From contig NZ_CP096255.1 of NCBI RefSeq assembly GCF_011516635.5, positions 6,198,501 through 6,262,500 on the forward strand: DNA of 64,000 nt. The letters are read 5' to 3'. The notes below the pieces were generated by a model, which made no database searches, had not been told where the DNA came from, and was given only the letters and a program-made list of their open reading frames with translations. This stretch comes from Bradyrhizobium barranii subsp. apii. Lineage in GTDB: Bacteria; Pseudomonadota; Alphaproteobacteria; Rhizobiales; Xanthobacteraceae. The translations under genes and the position numbers were made by a program. Numbering within the stretch: position 1 is the first letter of the stretch; the number at the start of each line of letters is the position of its first letter. Positions 60,981 to 64,000 of the stretch are shown one piece after another.

Positions 60981-62369
60981 CTACTCCGCCGCCTGACGCA
61001 CATGCCGCGCCGTCGGCGTGCGCATTGTGACGAGCTCTTCGGCCGCGGTCGGATGCAGCGCGATCGTCGCGTCGAAGTCGGCCTTGGTCGCCTTCATCTT
61101 CACCGCGATCGCGACCACTTGGGTGACCTCGGCGGCGCAATCGCCGACGATGTGGCAGCCGAGCACGCGGTCGGTCGAACCATCGACGACGAGCTTCATC
61201 AGCACGCGGGTGTCGCGACCGGACATGGTCGCCTTGATCGGCCGGAACGTCGTCTTGTAGATGTCGACGTGGCTGAATTGCGCACGCGCCTCGGTCTCCG
61301 TCAGACCGACCGTGCCGACCTCCGGCTGCGAGAACACCGCGGTCGGGATGTAGGAATGATCGACCTGCACCTCGCGCTTGCCGAACACGGTGTCGGCAAA
61401 CGCATGCCCCTCGCGAATCGCAACCGGCGTCAGATTGTGCCGGTGGGTGACGTCGCCGATGGCATAGATGCTGTCGACCGAGCTCTTCGAGAAATGGTCC
61501 ACCGCGATGCCGCCATTCTCGGGGTTGATGGCGACGCCGGCCTTCTCCAGGCCGAGATTGGCGACCGACGGATGGCGGCCGATCGCGAACATCACCTGGT
61601 CAGAGGCAAGGCTCGAGCCGTTCGACAGATGCGTGGTGAATTCCTCGCCGTGCCGATCGACCTTCGCCACCGTGCAGCCGGTGAGAATGGTGATGCCCTG
61701 CTTCTCCATCTCGCTCCGGACGTGGGCGCGAACGTCCTCGTCGAAACCGCGCAGGATGTTGTCGCCGCGATAGATCACGGTGACGTCGGAGCCGTAGCCG
61801 GCGAAGATGCCGGCGAATTCCAGCGCGATGTAGCCGCCGCCCTGGATCACGATCCGCCTCGGCAGCTTCTTGAGGTGAAACGCCTCGTTGGAGGAAATCA
61901 CGTGCTCGATGCCAGGGATCGAGGCGCCATGGTTGGGCGCGCCGCCGGTGGCGATCAGGATGTATTTTGCGGTGATCTTCCGGTCGTTCTCGAGCAGGCG
62001 GACGGTGTGCTTGTCCTCGATCACCGCGCGACTCTTGACGACCTGCGCGCCCGACTTCTCGACATTCGTCGTGTAGGCCGCTTCCAGCCGCGCGATCTCC
62101 TTGTCCTTGTTGGCGATCAGCGTCGGCCAGTCGAAGGTCGCGGGCGGAACGGTCCAGCCGAAACCGGCGGCATCTTCCAGCTCGTGACGGACATGCGATC
62201 CGATCACGAACAGCTTCTTCGGCACGCAGCCGCGGATCACGCAGGTCCCGCCCATGCGGTACTCTTCCGCGATCATCACGCGCGCACCGTGACCGGCCGC
62301 GATGCGGGCGGCACGCACGCCGCCCGAGCCGCCACCGATGACAAAGAGGTCGACGTCGAATTCAGCCAT
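60981..62369 (-). CDS. gor: Glutathione-disulfide reductase
   Basis: 462 residues. FAD-binding GGGSGG near 12-17, redox-active disulfide C43/C48 (GGTCVIRGCVPKKL), NAD(P)-binding GGGYIALEFAG, and a C-terminal HPTAAEEL with the catalytic His. Keeps glutathione reduced. Lies next to the stress genes on the opposite strand and downstream of DUF2059 and rpiA. Confidence 0.95.
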   Translation of the reverse strand: MAEFDVDLFVIGGGSGGVRAARIAAGHGARVMIAEEYRMGGTCVIRGCVPKKLFVIGSHVRHELEDAAGFGWTVPPATFDWPTLIANKDKEIARLEAAYTTNVEKSGAQVVKSRAVIEDKHTVRLLENDRKITAKYILIATGGAPNHGASIPGIEHVISSNEAFHLKKLPRRIVIQGGGYIALEFAGIFAGYGSDVTVIYRGDNILRGFDEDVRAHVRSEMEKQGITILTGCTVAKVDRHGEEFTTHLSNGSSLASDQVMFAIGRHPSVANLGLEKAGVAINPENGGIAVDHFSKSSVDSIYAIGDVTHRHNLTPVAIREGHAFADTVFGKREVQVDHSYIPTAVFSQPEVGTVGLTETEARAQFSHVDIYKTTFRPIKATMSGRDTRVLMKLVVDGSTDRVLGCHIVGDCAAEVTQVVAIAVKMKATKADFDATIALHPTAAEELVTMRTPTARHVRQAAE

Positions 62370-62395
62370 TGTCCACTCCGACCTCTTCTTTCAGC

Positions 62396-62475
62396 GCATG
62401 ATCCGGAGAAGTGTGCAGCGGTTCTCCGATAGGATCATGCGCAAATAACAGCCTAAAGCGCGATAACGCGCTTCA
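62396..62475. repeat. Intergenic palindromic repeat, family A, copy 2
   Basis: GCATGATCCGGAGAAGTGTGC and on, with GATCATGC and CTAAAGCGCGATAACGCGCTTCAG arms, clearly related to 818-917 but shorter in its second hairpin. Between gor and the DUF2059 gene. Confidence 0.83.
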
Positions 62476-62500
62476 GGGGTTTCTGATCAGATAGGTACTG

Positions 62501-63049
62501 TCAGATTTCCTTGCCACGCTTGCGCATCTCGGCACGGAAGGCACCCATCACGGTCTCGGAGAAGTTCTGGGCCCAGGAGTTCATGAAGGCCATGCTGAGG
62601 CCGATGGCGCGCGGCTCGGCGTCGATCAGCTTCTTGCCCAGCGGCGACTTGTAGAAGGTGACGAGGTCCTTCAGTTCCTGCTCGGTGAACTCGCTGGCAT
62701 AGATCTGCGCCATGCCTTCGCCGATCTCGTTCTGGCGGCCGTTGAGCTGCTGGGCCACGATCGGCGCGACCTCGCTGAGCTCCTTCTGGTAGTTGAGATT
62801 CTGCTGGATTAGCGTGATCTTGGTCTTCTCGACCATGCCAGGCACGGCGCCCTGATACATCGCGGTGGCGTTCTTGATCTGCAGGATCTCCTTGGCCGCC
62901 GCGATCGCCGCAGGCGAGGCTTTCGGCGGGGCCGGCGCGGGAGCAGCCTTCTGGGCCGGCGCGGCCTGCTGCGCTATCGCCGGAACCGCCGAGACGGCCA
63001 GTCCAGCAGCAAGCGTCGCGGCGGGCAAGAATCTCAATACGCTCTTCAT
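62501..63049 (-). CDS. DUF2059-family periplasmic protein
   Basis: 182 residues with a signal peptide (MKSVLRFLPAATLAAGLAVS) and an Ala/Pro-rich linker, then the DUF2059 helical domain (TEQELKDLVTFYKSPLGKKL). Function unknown. Its AAGGAGA site lies within the end of rpiA, whose stop is 2 bp before the ATG, so they are co-transcribed. Confidence 0.87.
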   Translation of the reverse strand: MKSVLRFLPAATLAAGLAVSAVPAIAQQAAPAQKAAPAPAPPKASPAAIAAAKEILQIKNATAMYQGAVPGMVEKTKITLIQQNLNYQKELSEVAPIVAQQLNGRQNEIGEGMAQIYASEFTEQELKDLVTFYKSPLGKKLIDAEPRAIGLSMAFMNSWAQNFSETVMGAFRAEMRKRGKEI

Positions 63050-63051
63050 TC

Positions 63052-63777
63052 CTAGTCTCCTTTCGGCTTACGCCGTTCAATCACGCGAATTCCCTCGCCG
63101 CCCGCCAAAACGGCCGAGCTGGCCAAGCCGATAAACAAGCCATGCTCGACCACGCCGGGGATCGAGCTCAACGCCTTGGCGAGGCCAGGCGGATCCACGA
63201 TGCGTCCGAGCTGAGCATCGAGAATCCAGTGGCCGCCATCGGTGACGAAAACGTGGCCATCCTTGTCGCCGCCTTTGGCTTTGCGGACCGCCATTTGCCC
63301 GGAAACGCCGCATTCGGCAAATGCCTTCTCGATCGCGCGGCGCGTCGCGCCGAGCCCGAACGGGATGACCTCGATCGGCAGCGGAAAGCGGCCGAGCGTC
63401 GGCACCCATTTGCTGTCGTCGGCAATCACGATCATGCGATCCGAGGCGGCCGCCACGATCTTCTCGCGCAGCAGCGCGCCGCCGCCGCCCTTGATCAGGT
63501 TGAAGTCGGGATCGATCTCGTCGGCGCCGTCGACGGTGAGGTCGAGATGATCGATCTCGTCCAGCGTCGTCAGCTTCACACCGCAGCGCTCGGCATCGAG
63601 GCGCGTCGCCTCCGAGGTCGGTACGCCGATCACCTTGAGCCCGGCCTGCACGCGCTCGCCGAGCAGCTCGACGAAATGTTTGGCGGTCGAGCCGGTGCCG
63701 AGCCCGAGCTGCATGCCGTCACGCACCTCCTCGAGGGCGCGCGCCGCAGCCTGCCGCTTCAACTGGTCCATGCTCAC
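63052..63777 (-). CDS. rpiA: Ribose-5-phosphate isomerase A
   Basis: Interconverts ribose and ribulose 5-phosphate in the pentose phosphate pathway. 241 residues; TGSTAKHFVELLGER, VDGADEIDPDFNLIKGGGGA and LLREKI are characteristic. Start is GTG 63777 or ATG 63771. It forms an operon with the DUF2059 gene. Confidence 0.95.
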   Translation of the reverse strand: MSMDQLKRQAAARALEEVRDGMQLGLGTGSTAKHFVELLGERVQAGLKVIGVPTSEATRLDAERCGVKLTTLDEIDHLDLTVDGADEIDPDFNLIKGGGGALLREKIVAAASDRMIVIADDSKWVPTLGRFPLPIEVIPFGLGATRRAIEKAFAECGVSGQMAVRKAKGGDKDGHVFVTDGGHWILDAQLGRIVDPPGLAKALSSIPGVVEHGLFIGLASSAVLAGGEGIRVIERRKPKGD

Positions 63778-63941
63778 GATGCGCCCGCCCCTGAATTTTA
63801 GAGTGTGCCGCCGATAGGTTGCCTGCGGCGGCCTATGTAGCCTCGTTTTTCCCGCCGGAACAGGCCTCCGGGCCGATCTTATAAGGTGAACTTATGGCTT
63901 CGGCCCTTGCGCCGATCCGGCCAGCCCGATAGCGCTGGACC

Positions 63942-64000
63942 ATGACCTCCCCTTACACCCTCGTCTTCGATCTCGACGGCACGCTTGTGGATACGGCGCC
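63942..64000 (+). CDS. HAD-superfamily phosphatase, N-terminal part only
   Basis: ATG at 63942; the open frame reads MTSPYTLVFDLDGTLVDTA before the window ends. DLDGT is the catalytic HAD motif I; phosphoglycolate phosphatase (gph) is likely but not decidable. Confidence 0.75.
   Translation, partial: MTSPYTLVFDLDGTLVDTA

Noticed and set aside
1..64000. tRNA, rRNA, CRISPR array or replication origin
   Set aside because: No T-arm-like or rRNA sequences, no regularly spaced repeats and no origin-like cluster were found by eye.

Overview
The window is chromosomal DNA of an alphaproteobacterium, most likely Bradyrhizobium or a close relative (inference). The support is high GC with strong GC bias at third codon positions, a cox cluster laid out like the coxMNOP genes known from Bradyrhizobium japonicum, rhizobial-style intergenic palindromes, and typical conserved neighbours (psd-pssA, nadE-dgkA-aroG, rpiA next to gor). 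No rRNA, tRNA or CRISPR array was seen.

Layout. 1-12.7 kb is housekeeping on the minus strand: an RraA-family enzyme cut by the window edge, phospholipid synthesis (psd, pssA), an Atm1-type ABC exporter, a LOG-family protein, and a tight operon cysS - 37-aa membrane protein - GNAT - cimA. The 3' third of cysS is compositionally foreign. 13-18 kb encodes a second cytochrome c oxidase (coxM, N, O, P plus a COX4-like subunit). 18-21.5 kb holds nadE, dgkA and a class II DAHP synthase with a terminator-like hairpin in its leader. 22.5-27 kb is an OmpR/sensor-kinase pair divergent from two paralogous COG4705 membrane proteins with a periplasmic protein between them. The shared intergenic region holds two inverted copies of a CTTAG-type direct-repeat box, so the module looks like a self-contained sensing and transport circuit.

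27-41 kb is accessory metabolism. An aldehyde dehydrogenase faces a ModE/PBP-type regulator across a perfect palindrome. A LuxR-type regulator is separated by an IS1380-family element from an operon of flavin monooxygenase, FMN reductase, alpha/beta hydrolase, cupin and MFS transporter. A ModE-like HTH protein, a cysteine-synthase-like enzyme and a second aldehyde dehydrogenase follow. 41-50.6 kb holds a DUF2478 protein, a frameshifted AraC regulator, a TerB/TerC/YqhA membrane group, a MOSC-reductase-ferredoxin fusion, a redoxin and a frameshifted MocR regulator beside a PaiB-like protein.

50.6-64 kb contains an EgtC-like amidotransferase next to a YbdK-type ligase, then a stress-flavoured region: GSP17M-like protein, PepSY-like periplasmic protein, several very small proteins, and a manganese catalase fused to a DUF892 ferritin-like domain behind an EcfG-type promoter. 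It ends with gor, a DUF2059 protein, rpiA and the first codons of a HAD phosphatase.

Three genes (COG4705 copy 1, the AraC regulator, the MocR regulator) are each broken by one small frameshift. Two of these look like loss of one C from a short C run, so assembly error must be excluded before they are called pseudogenes. The most interesting material is the two-component/COG4705 module, the catalase-ferritin fusion, the mosaic cysS, and several short genes supported by ATGA overlaps or a good ribosome site.
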